This document shows positions 63,200-64,000 of a stretch of DNA of 64,000 nt, piece by piece; the stretch's first letter is position 1; every line of letters starts with the position of its first letter. The DNA comes from Clusia tigrina. Taxonomy: Eukaryota > Arthropoda > Insecta > Diptera > Clusiidae. Under the pieces are notes generated by a model. It saw only the letters and a program-made list of their open reading frames with translations. It was not told the origin of the DNA and searched no databases. The translations under genes were made by a program, and so were the position numbers. The stretch lies in contig OV050030.1 in assembly GCA_920105625.2 (NCBI GenBank), forward strand, positions 160,589,863-160,653,862, in the 5' to 3' direction.

Positions 63200-64000
63200 T
63201 CAAAGTTTGCGACATGCAAATGCTTGTAACTTTTTACTGGTACGTAATAAAACCTTGAAATATTGTGACAATAAAGTGCTCGTTACTCTTGTCAATTTAA
63301 GCTATCGCTCATATATATGCTACACTTGAGTCCCAAATCAAACACTGATAAAACTTCAAATGGCCCAAACTTCTATACGGTGCGTCCTATACCTATAAAA
63401 GTTTGCAACAATCAAATGCTTGTAACTTTTTACTGGAGCGTCATAAAATCTTGAAATTTTGTGAAAATAAAGCACTCGAACCTCTTATCAAGTTAAGTTA
63501 TCGCTCATAGCTATACTACCCATGAGTCCCAAATCAAACACTGATAAAACTTGAAATGGCCCTAACTTCCATACGGTGCTTCCTATACCTATCAAAGTTT
63601 GCAACATTCAAATGCTTGTAACCTTTTACTGGAGCGTCATGAAAGCTTGAAATTTTGTGACAATAAATTACTCGTGGCTCTTGTCAATTTAAGCTATCGC
63701 TCATAGCTATGCTACCCTTCAGTCCCAAAACAAACACTGATAACACTTCAAATGGCCTCAACTTCTATACGGTGCGTCCTCTACCTATTAAAGTTTGCAA
63801 CATGCAAATGCATGTAACTTTTTACTGGAGCGTAATAAAACCTTGAAATATTGTGACAATGAAGTACTCGTGCCTCTTGTCAAGTTAAGCTATCGCTCAT
63901 AGCTATGCTACCCTTGAGTCCCAAAACAAACACTGGTAAAACTTCAAATGCCCCTAACCTTTATACGGTGCGTCCTATACCTATCAAAGTTTGCAACAAT
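63200..64000 (+). repeat. Rightmost segment, 2,491-bp-HOR type, array continues off the edge
   Basis: 63,200-63,955 matches 58,236-58,991 at 4,964 bp. The last 45 bp switch to the AAATGCCCCTAACC allele found at 40,040, 43,268 and 46,490. The array has no edge at either end of the window. Confidence 0.7.

Larger units (their letters stand above)
1..64000 (+). repeat. Satellite DNA array, about 196-bp monomer, about 330 head-to-tail copies
   Basis: The same unit recurs from the first base to the last with no interruption. Successive starts of the ATAAAAC landmark at 1, 196, 392, 588, 784, 980, 1175 and 1371 give the 195-196 bp period, and the same landmarks (GCTTGTAAC, GACAATAAAG, GCTATCGCTCATAG, GAGTCCCAAA) can be followed to 64,000. 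All copies point the same way; I saw no inverted monomer. Neighbouring monomers differ at roughly 10-15% of positions, while blocks of 6 to 36 monomers recur almost unchanged, so the array has higher-order structure. A monomer close to a nucleosome repeat length and a lack of genes or transposons suggest centromeric or other constitutive heterochromatin. That is inferred; the sequence alone does not show kinetochore function. I do not recognise the family. Confidence 0.98.

Noticed and set aside
1..64000. CRISPR array
   Set aside because: There are no unique spacers between short direct repeats; the entire 196-bp unit repeats.
1..64000. Embedded transposon, LTR element or retrovirus-like insertion
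   Set aside because: No stretch departs from the monomer pattern, and there are no coding domains, long terminal repeats or target-site duplications.
1..64000. CENP-B box or telomeric repeat
   Set aside because: I looked for TTCG followed by the spaced A and CGGG pattern and for short G-rich telomere-type units; neither appears in the monomer variants I read.
1..64000. tRNA, rRNA or 5S-like gene as the origin of the repeat
   Set aside because: No cloverleaf, no clear A/B-box pair and no rRNA landmark sequence was recognised in the monomer.
1..64000. Inverted blocks or a palindromic array centre
   Set aside because: Every monomer I followed keeps GCTTGTAAC and GAGTCCC on the plus strand; no orientation switch was found.

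Overview
The whole 64 kb window is one uninterrupted array of a single satellite DNA. I find no protein gene, RNA gene, transposon, CRISPR array or unique sequence. The monomer is about 196 bp and about 36% GC (71 of 196 bases in one representative hand-built consensus). It is repeated roughly 330 times, every copy head-to-tail in the same orientation. Neighbouring monomers differ at about 10-15% of positions by eye. Blocks of many monomers recur at about 99% identity, which is a higher-order repeat (HOR) organisation. This pattern fits a eukaryotic centromere or pericentromere, or another large heterochromatic block. I do not recognise the satellite family and cannot name the species. CpG is barely depleted in the consensus (5 seen, about 6 expected), which argues weakly against a heavily CpG-methylated, mammal-like genome.

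Inside the monomer, the first 112 bp after the invariant AAAAC are two diverged copies of a 56-bp unit (34-36 of 56 positions identical without gaps). A third, weaker copy may follow. About 70 bp further on is a compact dyad: AGCTAT, a 5-nt spacer, ATAGCT, overlapping the perfect palindrome CATAGCTATG. Recurrent variants include a 20-bp deletion form (14 seen, about 175 bp), a 54-bp deletion form (11 seen, 142 bp, all right of 36.7 kb), a 195-bp GGCGCTAAA/ATGTTGTAAC form, and a TGGTACGTAA form.

Layout from left to right. 1-3.5 kb: older 11-monomer register (period 2,130). 3.5-11.6 kb: two copies of a roughly 4-kb block. 11.0-24.0 kb: two copies of a roughly 6-kb block, offset about 7.0 kb. 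22.6-26.15 kb: two copies of a 9-monomer, 1,753-bp unit. 26.3-31.5 kb: two copies of a 14-monomer, 2,721-bp unit. 31.5-32.45 kb: a piece matching 16.95-18.08 kb. 32.45-39.24 kb: a block recurring at 4.4-4.8 kb offset. 39.24-48.49 kb: 2.87 copies of a 17-monomer, 3,223-bp unit. 48.49-53.27 kb: return to the 37-40 kb type, then a block shared with 60.5-61.9 kb. 53.27-60.16 kb: 2.77 copies of a 13-monomer, 2,491-bp unit. 60.16-64.0 kb: a 1,120-bp repeat and a mosaic of earlier blocks.

Most offset changes between block copies equal whole monomers, as expected for in-register unequal exchange. A few small out-of-register deletions (124, 25 and 18 bp) have short junction homology. Alignments and identities were made by eye; block boundaries are good to about 10-50 bp.
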